Assembly (NCBI RefSeq): GCF_000382265.1
Contig: NZ_KB907987.1
Coordinates: 1 to 64,000, forward strand
Length of the DNA: 64,000 bases
Reading direction: 5' to 3'
From: Yoonia vestfoldensis DSM 16212
GTDB taxonomy: Bacteria; Pseudomonadota; Alphaproteobacteria; Rhodobacterales; Rhodobacteraceae
A program made the translations under genes and the position numbers. This document shows positions 25,064-34,243 of the stretch, in pieces (the stretch's first letter is position 1; each line of letters opens with the position of its first letter). The notes under the pieces were generated by a model that searched no databases, had not been told where the DNA came from, and saw only the letters and a list, made by a program, of their open reading frames with translations.

Positions 25064-25648
25064 ATGCCGTCAGGATTTCGCGACCAGATTGCAGGGCTGG
25101 ACGCGGTGGCGCTTGCCCGCCGCCTGATCGGCGCTGGCCTGACGGTTCGTGGCGCTGGCGGCACCATCATCGAGACCGAAGCGTATGTCCGCGACGATCC
25201 CGCATCACATAGTTTTCGCGGACGGACGGCACGCAATGCCGCGATGTTCGGCCCGTCAGGCCATGCCTATGTCTACCGATCCTACGGCATCCATCTGTGC
25301 CTGAATGTCGTCGCCTTACCCGGCGAGGCTGTGCTGATCCGCGCCATCCTGCCCGAAATCGGGGTCGATGCCATGCGGCAGCGACGCGGCAACACGCAGC
25401 TCTGCAATGGTCCCGGCAGGCTGACCGAGGCGCTTGCCATCCAGCCGACGGATGACGGCGCGCCCTTCGACGGGGTGGATCTTGCGATCACCCTGCCAGA
25501 GGTCGCGCCGCCGATACTGGTCGGTCAGCGCATCGGGATCAGCAAAGCGCAAGACCTGCCGTGGCGGTTCGGCCTTGTCGGTGCGCGCGGTCTGAGCCGC
25601 CCTTTCACGCGACCCGCGCGCTTGCGGGTTCGCGACCGGATGCCGTGA
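25064..25648 (+). CDS. DNA-3-methyladenine glycosylase (AAG/Mpg family)
   Basis: 194 residues with AAG landmarks: LARRLIGAGL, the catalytic Glu in IIETEAYVRDDPASHSFRG, YVYRSYGIHLCLNV and LCNGPGRLTEAL. It excises alkylated purines to start base-excision repair. It begins 12 bases after the permease stop, so they may share a transcript. Its 3' end overlaps the convergent dabA gene by 44 bases. Confidence 0.93.
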   Translation: MPSGFRDQIAGLDAVALARRLIGAGLTVRGAGGTIIETEAYVRDDPASHSFRGRTARNAAMFGPSGHAYVYRSYGIHLCLNVVALPGEAVLIRAILPEIGVDAMRQRRGNTQLCNGPGRLTEALAIQPTDDGAPFDGVDLAITLPEVAPPILVGQRIGISKAQDLPWRFGLVGARGLSRPFTRPARLRVRDRMP

Positions 25649-28016
25649 CATCGCCGGCCGGCCCACAATCGGCCCAGATCAGGCCTGGGTGATACCGGCC
25701 GGCCATGCGGCCCTCCCGCAGCGCAAAAAGATGCATCCAGCCGTTGTCGAACAGCGCACGCACCGGCGGGTGCTTTTCCAGCACGGCGCTGATCGCCTCT
25801 TGCGGGGCTTCGATCAGGACCGACAGGCGCAACGGATCATGCGCGAGCTTTTCACCGTCATGGACCGTCTGCCATGGCAGGCCAGGGCGCAAGACACCGC
25901 CGTTGCCCTGGACCACGCCAACCCCGCCAACGACGTTGTGGATCAGCTTGTTGCCCCCCCCGAACACATCCGGCGCAACCGTCGACCCGTAGTATTGCAG
26001 GCTGATCCAGCTGGCCACGACGACCGGAGCAGTGATGATCAGTTCGAGCGTGGCGAAATCCGCATCCGCGCGCCAGTCATAGCTGTGCAGGAAGGCCCGC
26101 CCGCCCAGATCCACGCCCGCCGTGGCGCCCCGGGGTGCCGCAACAAAGGCCGCACAGCCTGCAAGGCCCCATTCGGGGCGCACCTCGGCCCAGTTGAGAG
26201 CGCGCGCCATGACCGTTTGCGCCGTTGCTCCGGGCAGGCGGAGGGCGCGTTCTGCCCGCGCGACGCCGCCCGCCGCGTCCAGCCATTTGCGGGCCTGCGC
26301 TATATCCGCCACGTGATCTGGTGCGGCGGTATCCGCGTAAAGCGTGATCCTGTCGGTCGTCGTGTCGTGCAAACCCGCGACAAACAGCACGTCATCGGCC
26401 AGCGTGATCCCCTGCGCAGGCAAACCAGCCCGCGTTTCGGGATCGTTCAGCAGCCCGGCCAGCAGGCGCGCCGAGATCTCACCGGTCTGGCCCGCGCAAG
26501 CACCGCAATGATAGGCGCTTTCATGCGGATTGTTGGCGACCTGTGCCCCGTGACCCAACAGCAGCACGAGCCGCGCGTGACCTTCCGTCAGGCTCATCGC
26601 GCGCAGTACGGTCGCCGCAGTCGCGACCTTTTGCGCGGCAGTCAGCGGGACTTCCAGCCGGGGTGCGGGATCTGCTACTGTCTTGCCCGCCCCCAGCGCC
26701 AGCGCATCCTTGACCAGCTTCGCGCCATAGGCGGGACCTGCCGCCTCGACAAAGGCAAAGGACGACACCGCCGCCTGCCGGAAGCGGCCCCAGGCGCGTA
26801 CGGCCCGCGCCGAAATGCGGGTGGCTTGCTCGGTCTGCGCGTCATGACTGCACGACGTCATCGCCGGCTGCAACAGCACCGGCAGATGCGCCTGCGCCAG
26901 ATCGGTGCCTTGCGGCTTATGCGCCAGCGGCAGACCGAAAAACCCCGCAAACCCGATGGTTTCGATATCGGCGCCCTGCGCCTCGAGCGCCCGGCGGAAC
27001 ACCTCGGAGCGCACGTCGATGCAGAACGCCGCTTGCAGCGCGGGGCGGGGGCCTTTGGCCTTTGCACCCTGCAACGCGATCGCAAGGCCGTGCTGGTGCG
27101 CCCGTTCCGCAGCCGTTTGCAACACCGCATCCGTCACCTGTTCCGGCGTCGGCGTGACGGGTGAGGCGTGCATCGTGGCGACGTCCGCCCAGTCTGCGGC
27201 GATCTGCGGCGCATGGGCCAGCAGCGCCTCTTCCCAGATCAATCTGATCGCCAGCAGGTCCGTGAGGGTGGCATCTGTTGCACCCGAAAGCTCTGCCTGC
27301 CACAGCAGCCAGCGTGCATGTTGCGACCAGCCGCCAAGGTCAACAAGCAGTCTGTGGAACGCTGTTGCCGTCGCCCCATCCGTCAGATCGAGCGCTTCGG
27401 TAGCGCGCAGGATCGCCCGTTCAGCCGTGTCGGGTGCTGCAGCGACATGGGCACAAAACCCCGCGAGCCCGGCAATTTCCGGGGACAGGTCGTGGCTTGC
27501 CCAGGCACGCCACGCGGCAAAGGCCCCCATCCCCGGTGCGGGTGTCCAAAGCGCCTGCCCCCGGTCGAAATGACCCGCGGCCCACAGGCCGAAACTGCGC
27601 GCGATGACGGCAGGCCAGTCGGTGCCGGTGGCAACAGCCGCAAGATCGGCGACGGTGGGCGCGGCTTGCGGCGCGGCGGTCTGGGTCGACAGGTCGGCCT
27701 TCAGACGCGCCAGATCAGCCGTCGCATGTGGCAAATCATGTGCAGCAAGCGCATCAGCAAGATTGTCGTCCGTGATCTTGCCTGCGGCGATCAGGGCGGC
27801 GTAATCCGCGCGCGCGCGGGTGATCCGCACGCCTGCAACCCGCGCGAGGCGCGCCGCCGCATGGGGCAGGTCTTGACCAGTCTGGCCCAGAAACGGGTTC
27901 ACAGCGACCGTTGCATCCAAGGGAAAGGCGGGCGGAATGGCACGCGCGGCGGCTTCGGCCTGGTGCAAAAGGGTGGGCATCCGGTCGGGTGACATTTGTG
28001 TGGGATGAAGGAACAT
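25605..28016 (-). CDS. dabA: DabA, inorganic-carbon transporter zinc subunit (DUF2309/UPF0753)
   Basis: 803 residues, matching the DUF2309 (YbcC) family. The carbonic-anhydrase-like zinc site is present: CIDVRSE (Cys and Asp) and the GHGAQVANNP...YHCGACAG region (His and Cys). DabA pairs with DabB and couples CO2 hydration to an ion gradient, delivering bicarbonate. The ATG at 28016 has GGGAG upstream. It lies 19 bases after dabB. Carbon-fixation genes are not in the window, so in this likely heterotroph it may supply bicarbonate for anaplerotic carboxylases. Confidence 0.92.
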   Translation of the reverse strand: MFLHPTQMSPDRMPTLLHQAEAAARAIPPAFPLDATVAVNPFLGQTGQDLPHAAARLARVAGVRITRARADYAALIAAGKITDDNLADALAAHDLPHATADLARLKADLSTQTAAPQAAPTVADLAAVATGTDWPAVIARSFGLWAAGHFDRGQALWTPAPGMGAFAAWRAWASHDLSPEIAGLAGFCAHVAAAPDTAERAILRATEALDLTDGATATAFHRLLVDLGGWSQHARWLLWQAELSGATDATLTDLLAIRLIWEEALLAHAPQIAADWADVATMHASPVTPTPEQVTDAVLQTAAERAHQHGLAIALQGAKAKGPRPALQAAFCIDVRSEVFRRALEAQGADIETIGFAGFFGLPLAHKPQGTDLAQAHLPVLLQPAMTSCSHDAQTEQATRISARAVRAWGRFRQAAVSSFAFVEAAGPAYGAKLVKDALALGAGKTVADPAPRLEVPLTAAQKVATAATVLRAMSLTEGHARLVLLLGHGAQVANNPHESAYHCGACAGQTGEISARLLAGLLNDPETRAGLPAQGITLADDVLFVAGLHDTTTDRITLYADTAAPDHVADIAQARKWLDAAGGVARAERALRLPGATAQTVMARALNWAEVRPEWGLAGCAAFVAAPRGATAGVDLGGRAFLHSYDWRADADFATLELIITAPVVVASWISLQYYGSTVAPDVFGGGNKLIHNVVGGVGVVQGNGGVLRPGLPWQTVHDGEKLAHDPLRLSVLIEAPQEAISAVLEKHPPVRALFDNGWMHLFALREGRMAGRYHPGLIWADCGPAGDVTASGREPASARVA

Positions 28017-28035
28017 TGGACTGAACTCCCGTCAA

Positions 28036-29589
28036 TCAGGTTGTTTTGGTGGTTTTCAGGCCACCGATCAGACGGTCGAGGACCGCGTTGAGATAGAAAC
28101 CGTTGGCGACATGGACGCGCAGGCCGGCCGCGGCAGGGTGATGCGCCCAAAGCGGGAACAGCGCCTGTGCGACAGCGATTAGCCCAAAAGACCCCACCGC
28201 CAGCACGATCAGCGCCCATTCCAGCGCCGTGGGCACAGGTGCGGCGGGCAATGACGCCCCCCAGAGCAAACCCGCCAAGGCATGAAACCCGAAATAGGCG
28301 ACCGCGGCAGCCAGGGACGCCGCCGCCGTGCGCAATGTCAGCGCGCGCGGTGCGGCATCAGCCAGCCCTTGGGCCACGAGATAGGCGACACCGAAGATCA
28401 GGATCGCGCCCAGCGCCAATGCCTGTGCCGACTTTGTCCCTGCGATCTGGCCAAAGCACGCGGCGATGCCCGCATAGATCACCAGCGCGATGACAAAGGC
28501 CTGCGCCACCGCCCGCATGTGCGGCACCGCGACTAGCCCCGGCTTGCGCGCCTCGCGCACAGCGGCGACAGCACCGCCCGATGCAAGGAAAGCATGCGCC
28601 TTGTACAGCGAATGGGCCACGATATGCAGCAGCGCCAAGGCCCAGAGCCCCAGACCGCATTGCAGCAGCAAAAAGCCCATCTGCGCCACGGTTGACCAGG
28701 CCAGCGCCGTTTTGACCGCACTTTGCGCCAGCATGACGATCGCACCAAACAGCGCGGTGAACCCGCCGACCATGACCAGTGCCGCCATGGCACCGGGGCT
28801 GGCCTGCACCAGTCCCGCCACGGCGATCAGCAGCACGCCGCCCGCGTTGATGATCCCGGCATGCAGCAGGGCCGACACGGGTGTCGGGGCCTCCATCACC
28901 TCGGTCAGCCAGCCGTGCAGCGGGAAGGTCGCGGTCTTGATCATCGCCGCCAGCACCAACAGGGCCACCGCACCTTGGGCTGTTGCCGGCAGGCTTGATG
29001 CCGCTGCTGCATTCAGCGCGTCGAACGCGAAAGTGCCGTAGGTCTGCCACAGCAGCGCCGCCGCCACGACCAGCACAACGTCACCCAGACCCCAGACCAA
29101 AGTGAACTTGGTCGCGGCGCGCTGCGCCTCTGGCCTGTCGGAATAGAACAGCAGCAACTGTCGCAACACCACGCCTGCGGCGATGAAGGCGGCGATCAAG
29201 ACGAGCATGGTGCCGGCCTGCACCAGGACAAGCACGGCCGCAAGCGCCGCAAGCATCCAGCCATGAAAGGCGCCTTCGCGGGCCTCGCCATCAAGATAGC
29301 TGCGCGTGTATCGCAAGATCACCCAGCCCAAAAAAGTCACCAGCAGGGACAATGTGGCGCTGACCGCATCAAGTCGCATGCTGATCAGCCCCGCAACCGC
29401 CACGGCCTGAGCAGGACCTGCCAGCACCAATTGCAGCAGACCCCCGATGGCCAGAGCGAACGCCAGAAGCGTTGCCGCTTCGGCCAGACGCGGCAGATTG
29501 CCGGGGCGGCGTCCTGGCTGCGTGGCAAAGGCAAGCGCAGCGACCGCCAGAACCAGCGGTGCGATCAAGGCAAGAATGGGTAGCGTCAT
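28036..29589 (-). CDS. dabB: DabB, NuoL/ND5-like membrane subunit of the carbon transporter
   Basis: 517 residues, about fourteen helices of the proton-pumping Nuo/Mrp family: GWVILRYTRSYLDGE, the FPLHGWLTEVMEAPTPVSALLHAG signature segment, and a Lys/His-bearing core (HSLYKAHAFLASGG). It carries cations that energise DabA. Position directly before dabA distinguishes it from complex I NuoL. It is divergent from the LysR regulator. Confidence 0.92.
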   Translation of the reverse strand: MTLPILALIAPLVLAVAALAFATQPGRRPGNLPRLAEAATLLAFALAIGGLLQLVLAGPAQAVAVAGLISMRLDAVSATLSLLVTFLGWVILRYTRSYLDGEAREGAFHGWMLAALAAVLVLVQAGTMLVLIAAFIAAGVVLRQLLLFYSDRPEAQRAATKFTLVWGLGDVVLVVAAALLWQTYGTFAFDALNAAAASSLPATAQGAVALLVLAAMIKTATFPLHGWLTEVMEAPTPVSALLHAGIINAGGVLLIAVAGLVQASPGAMAALVMVGGFTALFGAIVMLAQSAVKTALAWSTVAQMGFLLLQCGLGLWALALLHIVAHSLYKAHAFLASGGAVAAVREARKPGLVAVPHMRAVAQAFVIALVIYAGIAACFGQIAGTKSAQALALGAILIFGVAYLVAQGLADAAPRALTLRTAAASLAAAVAYFGFHALAGLLWGASLPAAPVPTALEWALIVLAVGSFGLIAVAQALFPLWAHHPAAAGLRVHVANGFYLNAVLDRLIGGLKTTKTT

Positions 29590-29671
29590 CGTCAGTCTCC
29601 TGTGTCGGATTGCTGCGGCACAGATAGCCCTTGCGTCACGTCAAGAATAATTCATATTTTGTGCTTTATAC

Positions 29672-29686
29672 TTCTATCAAATAGAA
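29672..29686. promoter_or_regulatory. LysR-type inverted repeat abutting the lysR start
   Basis: TTCTAT-CAA-ATAGAA is a perfect 15-base inverted repeat containing a T-N11-A core. It ends two bases before the lysR ATG and lies in the 99-base divergent gap with dabB, so LysR bound here would block its own translation-start region and could act on dabBA. Confidence 0.6.
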
Positions 29687-29688
29687 CA

Positions 29689-30582
29689 ATGGCCCAACTC
29701 AACCTTCATCATCTCCGGCTGTTTCGTGCGGTTGCGCGGGACGGCACCTTGACCGGCGCTGCACGCACGCTGAACCTGTCTCAATCGGCGCTGTCGACGC
29801 AGTTGCGCACGCTCGAGACAACGTTGGGCCATGACCTCTTTGAACGGCGCGGGCGCGGGCTGGCCCTGACCGAGGCCGGGCGCATCGCGCTTGACCACGC
29901 CGAAGCGATCTTTCGCACCGCCGACGATCTGGCGGCCACGCTGGCGCAGGCACCGGGATCGCGGCGGGTCTTGCGGCTGGGGGCATTGTCCACGCTGTCG
30001 CGCAACTTTCAGATCGGGTTCGTCGCGTCGCTTGTCGGGCGCGACGATGTCGAACTGGTCCTGCGGTCAGGCACGCAGGCAGACCTTTTGCGCGGTTTGC
30101 AGGCGATGGCGCTGGATATCGTGCTGACCAATCTTGTGCCCGCACGCGATGCGGCGAGCCCCTATCTGGTGCAGGCGCTGTCGGAACAACCCGTCAGCCT
30201 TGTCGGGCCACCCCGTCCCGATCATGCCGCGCGGTCGCTTGCGGAGATTCTGGCGACCGAGGCATTGATCCTGCCCACCCCGGAATCGGCGCTGCGTGCG
30301 GCGTTCGATGCGCTGGTCGACAGGCTTGGCATCGTGCCACGGATCGCGGCCGAAGCGGACGACATGGCCATGCTGCGTCTTCTGGCACGCGCATATGCGG
30401 GGTTCGCCGTGCTCCCCCCGGTTGTTGTTAAGGATGAATTGGCTGCGGGCCTGCTGGTCGAGCACGCGCGTCTTGATGGCATCACGGAACGATTCGTCGC
30501 CGTCACCCTGCGCCGCCGGTTTCCCAATCCGCTGGTGGCGGAGCTGTTGAACCGGGCGCATATCACTGAACCTCTGGGTTGA
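29689..30582 (+). CDS. LysR-family transcriptional regulator (NhaR-like)
   Basis: 297 residues. The N-terminus (LNLHHLRLFRAVARDGTLTGAA, then LSQSALSTQLRTLE) is a winged HTH of the NhaR branch of LysR; the rest is the periplasmic-binding-like effector domain. No ribosome-binding site is seen; the operator-like repeat fills that place, so translation may be leaderless or weak. It is divergent from dabBA, the usual setting of a regulator for these carbon transporters. The effector is unknown. Confidence 0.9.
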   Translation: MAQLNLHHLRLFRAVARDGTLTGAARTLNLSQSALSTQLRTLETTLGHDLFERRGRGLALTEAGRIALDHAEAIFRTADDLAATLAQAPGSRRVLRLGALSTLSRNFQIGFVASLVGRDDVELVLRSGTQADLLRGLQAMALDIVLTNLVPARDAASPYLVQALSEQPVSLVGPPRPDHAARSLAEILATEALILPTPESALRAAFDALVDRLGIVPRIAAEADDMAMLRLLARAYAGFAVLPPVVVKDELAAGLLVEHARLDGITERFVAVTLRRRFPNPLVAELLNRAHITEPLG

Positions 30583-30702
30583 AAAAACGCAGGCCGGGTT
30601 CGAAAAAACTGTTCTCAACCGATTGCATCCGTTACCCATTTCCCATCCCGGACCCAAACCGGGGCACGCGCGGGCGCATGGCCCGCAAATGGAGGAGACA
30701 TC

Positions 30703-31686
30703 ATGACGACATATTTTGGTCGCGGGCTCTTGGCCCTCGCAGCACCCGTCGCCGTTGTGGCATTCGGGATCGGTTCGGCCGCACAGGCACAGGAACTGTC
30801 CATTGCGACAGGCGGCACGGGCGGCGTATATTATCCCTATGGCGGTGGTCTTGCGGAGGTGATCAACAACCATGTGGACGGCTATTCCGCCAGCGTCGAA
30901 GTCACCGGCGCATCGGTCGAGAACATGGCGCTGATCCAGCGCGGCGACAGCGACATCGCGATTGCCTTGGCGGATACGGTTTATCAGGCCTTCACCGGCA
31001 CCGGCGCATTCGAGGGGCGCCAGATCGGTGAAGCGCGGGCCTTGGCATCGATCTATCCCAACGCCGTCCAACTGGTCACATTGGCCGACAGCGGAATCAC
31101 CAGCATGGAAGACCTGCGTGGACAGCGTGTGTCGGTCGGCGCGCCGGGATCGGGCACCGAACTCAGCGCACAGATCATCCTGGCCGCCAACGGCATTACC
31201 TATGATGATTTCGAACCGCAACGGCTAAACTTCAACGAAACCGCCGATGCGATCCGCGACGGTGACATCGTCGCCGGTTTCTGGAGCGTGGGACCGCCGA
31301 CATCCTCGATCATGAACCTGGCCGCGACCCGTGACATCAGCGTCATCAGCCTTTCAGAAGAAGAAATCGCCAACGCCCGCGACGCCGAACCGACATTCGC
31401 GCCTTTCACGCTGCGCGCGGGACTTTACGACGGCATGGCCGAGGCGGTGCAGACGATCTCGACACCCAACGTGCTGATCGTGCATGCCGATATGGATGAT
31501 GAACTGGCCTACAACATCACCAAGGCGATGTATGAAAACGTGGCGGAACTGATCGCGATCCATCCGGCGGCGAACGACACGACGATCGACTTCTCGGTCG
31601 CCTCGACGCCGATCCCGTTCCACCCCGGCGCGCTGCGCTATCTCGAAGAGGTGGGTGCCGCGGTCCAGGATCACCAGCGCCCATGA
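30703..31686 (+). CDS. TAXI-type TRAP solute-binding protein
   Basis: 327 residues with a Sec signal (cleavage after AQAQ) and TAXI-family landmarks: IATGGTGGVYYPYGGG, VEVTGASVENM, QRGDSDIAIALADT, VSVGAPGSGTE and the C-terminal IPFHPGALRYLEEVG. GGAGGAGA precedes the ATG. It binds a small acidic solute (glutamate-like in described members) for the fused permease two genes on. Confidence 0.92.
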   Translation: MTTYFGRGLLALAAPVAVVAFGIGSAAQAQELSIATGGTGGVYYPYGGGLAEVINNHVDGYSASVEVTGASVENMALIQRGDSDIAIALADTVYQAFTGTGAFEGRQIGEARALASIYPNAVQLVTLADSGITSMEDLRGQRVSVGAPGSGTELSAQIILAANGITYDDFEPQRLNFNETADAIRDGDIVAGFWSVGPPTSSIMNLAATRDISVISLSEEEIANARDAEPTFAPFTLRAGLYDGMAEAVQTISTPNVLIVHADMDDELAYNITKAMYENVAELIAIHPAANDTTIDFSVASTPIPFHPGALRYLEEVGAAVQDHQRP

Positions 31687-32159
31687 TGGCAACCATTGCA
31701 GGGCGGCGCCTATGTGCCGCCCTTCTTTACACCGCGCTTTGCGCGGGCGGGCCTGCCACGGCGCAGCCTGTGCTCGTCGTGGAAACGGCGGGCCCACCGC
31801 TTGGTGAATTGTCGTTTCAGCCGGGCGAGGAAATCTGCCTGACCTGGAACCATTCCGTCACCGGAGGTGCCGTCGCCGATTGTTTCGAGAATATCGCAGG
31901 CCAACTGACGCTGACGCGGTCCTATCTGCACGATTTCGCCGCCGGATTGGGCGAGGTCGCAGGACGCGGTCAGATCATGCCAGCAGCGGCGGGCGGCTAC
32001 TGGATCACGGACATCGCTGAACCGATCCCCGACAATTCACTGGCCCTGCGGGTCGGCCCTGCGCGGGTCGATCACAGGCTGACCGGCACGGGTCACGCGT
32101 TGGCGCTCAGCCGATTGGCCCCCGATACCGCTGTGCGCCTGACCCTGCACCCCGACTGA
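31683..32159 (+). CDS. DUF1850 exported protein
   Basis: 158 residues with a signal peptide and the DUF1850 pattern: CLTWNHSVTGGAVADCF, SYLHDFAAGLGE, GGYWITDI and LRVGPARVDHRL. Its start overlaps the TAXI gene by four bases. DUF1850 proteins accompany TAXI-TRAP systems; a role as accessory subunit is inferred only from that. Confidence 0.85.
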   Translation: MMATIAGRRLCAALLYTALCAGGPATAQPVLVVETAGPPLGELSFQPGEEICLTWNHSVTGGAVADCFENIAGQLTLTRSYLHDFAAGLGEVAGRGQIMPAAAGGYWITDIAEPIPDNSLALRVGPARVDHRLTGTGHALALSRLAPDTAVRLTLHPD

Positions 32160-32190
32160 CCGCCGCCATCCGCACCGACAGGACAAAGAC

Positions 32191-34239
32191 ATGAGCAGCC
32201 CGACATCCGACACGTCCCGCGACGATCAAGACCTGACCGACCTGCCACCTGCCCTGCGGTCGGCAGATGCGGTCCAGCCGCGCCCGATCCTGTGGACGAT
32301 CACGCTGGTCGCGATCACCATGTCGCTGTTCCAGATGTATACCGCAGGGATCGAACCGCTGGGGCTGTTCTATCAGCGTTCGGCGCATCTGGGGTTCGTG
32401 CTGTTTCTGGCCTTTCTGATCTTTCCCGTCACGGGCGCGACGCGGCCACGCGGCAGCATCGGCTGGATCATCGACGCCGTCTGCCTGACCGCCGCCTTTC
32501 TGAGCGGGTTCTACATCTTCTATTTCCTCGACGACATCATCGAACGCGCGGGTTGGTGGACCGCTACCGACATCACGATGGGGATCATCGCCACAATCGC
32601 CGTGCTGGAGGCAAGCCGCCGAGTTGTGGGCCTCGGCATGACCATCATCGGCCTGATCGCCATCGCCTATGCGCTGGCCGGACCGCGCGGCGCGCTGCCC
32701 TGGCTGGGCGAATGGATGCCCGGTATCCTGTCGCATCGGGGCGCCAGCGTGGACCGTCTGGTCGGCCAGCTTTATCTGGGACAGGAAGGCATTTTCGGAC
32801 TGCCGCTTGGGGTTGCCGCGACCTATGTCTTCATGTTCGTCCTGTTCGGGGCATTTCTGGAAGTCACCGGCGCGGGCAAGTTTTTCATCGATCTCGCCTT
32901 TGCCGCGACAGGGCGCAAAGCGGGTGGACCCGCCAAGGCCGCGGTGATCGCATCGGCCGGCATGGGGTCTATTTCGGGGTCGGCCATCGCGAATGTCGTG
33001 ACGACAGGAGCCTTCACGATCCCGCTTATGAAAAAACTGGGCTACAAACCCAAAGAGGCCGGCGGGATCGAGGCCGCGGCCTCTACCGGCGGGCAGATCA
33101 CGCCGCCCCTGATGGGTGCGGGGGCTTTCCTGATCTCGGAATATACCAATGTGCCCTATATCGACATCGTCATGGTCTCGATCTTTCCGGCGATCCTGTA
33201 TCTGGGCACGGTCTATCTGTTCGTGCATCTGGTCGCGATGAAGGCAGGCATGACCGGCCTGTCCGCCGCAGACCTGCCCATTGTGCGGCATGTGCTGGCA
33301 GCGGGCTGGCAATTCATCGTGCCGCTGGTCGTGCTGATCTATCTGCTAGTCAACAACATCTCGCCCACCCGCGTGGGGTTCTGGGCGATCCTGTCGGTCA
33401 TTGCCGTCACTGCATTGCGTGCGGGGTTCACGCTGATCGTGCTTGATCCGAAAAACGGCAAGCCGCTGACTGCTGACCGCCTGCGCGACGCAATCTGGCG
33501 CGGAGTCCGACTGATCGGTCAGGCGCTGGAACTGGGGGCGCGCAATGCCGTCGCGGTCAGTGTCGCCTGTGCGGTCGCGGGCATCATCGTCGGTGTCGTC
33601 GGCCTGACGGGGCTGGGGCTGAAATTCTCGTCCATGATGATCTCTCTGTCGGGGGGCAGCCTGCCGCTTGCGCTGATCTTCGTGCTGATCGCGAGCCTGA
33701 TACTGGGGATGGGCCTGCCTGTGACCGCCGCCTATATCGTGCTGATCGTGCTGGTCGGACCCGCGCTGCACAACGAATTCGGCGTGCCGCTGTTGATCGC
33801 ACATCTGGTAGTGTTCTGGTATTCCCAAGACAGCAACGTGACCCCGCCCATCGCCCTTGCGGGGTTCGCGGGGGCGGCGATTGCAGGGTCCAAGCCGATG
33901 GAAACCAGCATGCAGGCTTGGAAATACGCCAAGGGCCTCTACCTGATCCCCGCCTTCATGGTTTTCAACCCCGAGATCATCATGGGCGGCGAGACATGGT
34001 ATGTGATCTGGACCGGCATCATCATCGTGATCGGACTGGTGGGCTTTGCCGCCGCGATCGAGGGGTACCTGTTCACATGGATGGACAATCTGTCCCGCCT
34101 TCTGGTGGTGCCCGGCGTGATCGCGATCTTCAACCCCAACGAGGTGATCGAAGCCACCGGCGCGCTCGTGGTCATGGGGCTGCTGGTGTGGAACTGGGCC
34201 AAGTCACGCGCCACGGCGAACGTGGCGCGCACTGGTTAG
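32191..34239 (+). CDS. Fused TRAP transporter permease (4TM-12TM, TAXI type)
   Basis: 682 residues with a DctQ-like four-helix N-terminal part fused to a DctM-like twelve-helix part, the layout that goes with TAXI binding proteins. Segments include GMGSISGSAIANVVTTGAFTI, STGGQITPPLMGAGAFL, and DSNVTPPIALAGFAGAAIAG. It forms the sodium- or proton-driven channel. Its stop is four bases from the convergent membrane-protein stop. Confidence 0.93.
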   Translation: MSSPTSDTSRDDQDLTDLPPALRSADAVQPRPILWTITLVAITMSLFQMYTAGIEPLGLFYQRSAHLGFVLFLAFLIFPVTGATRPRGSIGWIIDAVCLTAAFLSGFYIFYFLDDIIERAGWWTATDITMGIIATIAVLEASRRVVGLGMTIIGLIAIAYALAGPRGALPWLGEWMPGILSHRGASVDRLVGQLYLGQEGIFGLPLGVAATYVFMFVLFGAFLEVTGAGKFFIDLAFAATGRKAGGPAKAAVIASAGMGSISGSAIANVVTTGAFTIPLMKKLGYKPKEAGGIEAAASTGGQITPPLMGAGAFLISEYTNVPYIDIVMVSIFPAILYLGTVYLFVHLVAMKAGMTGLSAADLPIVRHVLAAGWQFIVPLVVLIYLLVNNISPTRVGFWAILSVIAVTALRAGFTLIVLDPKNGKPLTADRLRDAIWRGVRLIGQALELGARNAVAVSVACAVAGIIVGVVGLTGLGLKFSSMMISLSGGSLPLALIFVLIASLILGMGLPVTAAYIVLIVLVGPALHNEFGVPLLIAHLVVFWYSQDSNVTPPIALAGFAGAAIAGSKPMETSMQAWKYAKGLYLIPAFMVFNPEIIMGGETWYVIWTGIIIVIGLVGFAAAIEGYLFTWMDNLSRLLVVPGVIAIFNPNEVIEATGALVVMGLLVWNWAKSRATANVARTG

Positions 34240-34243
34240 GCGA

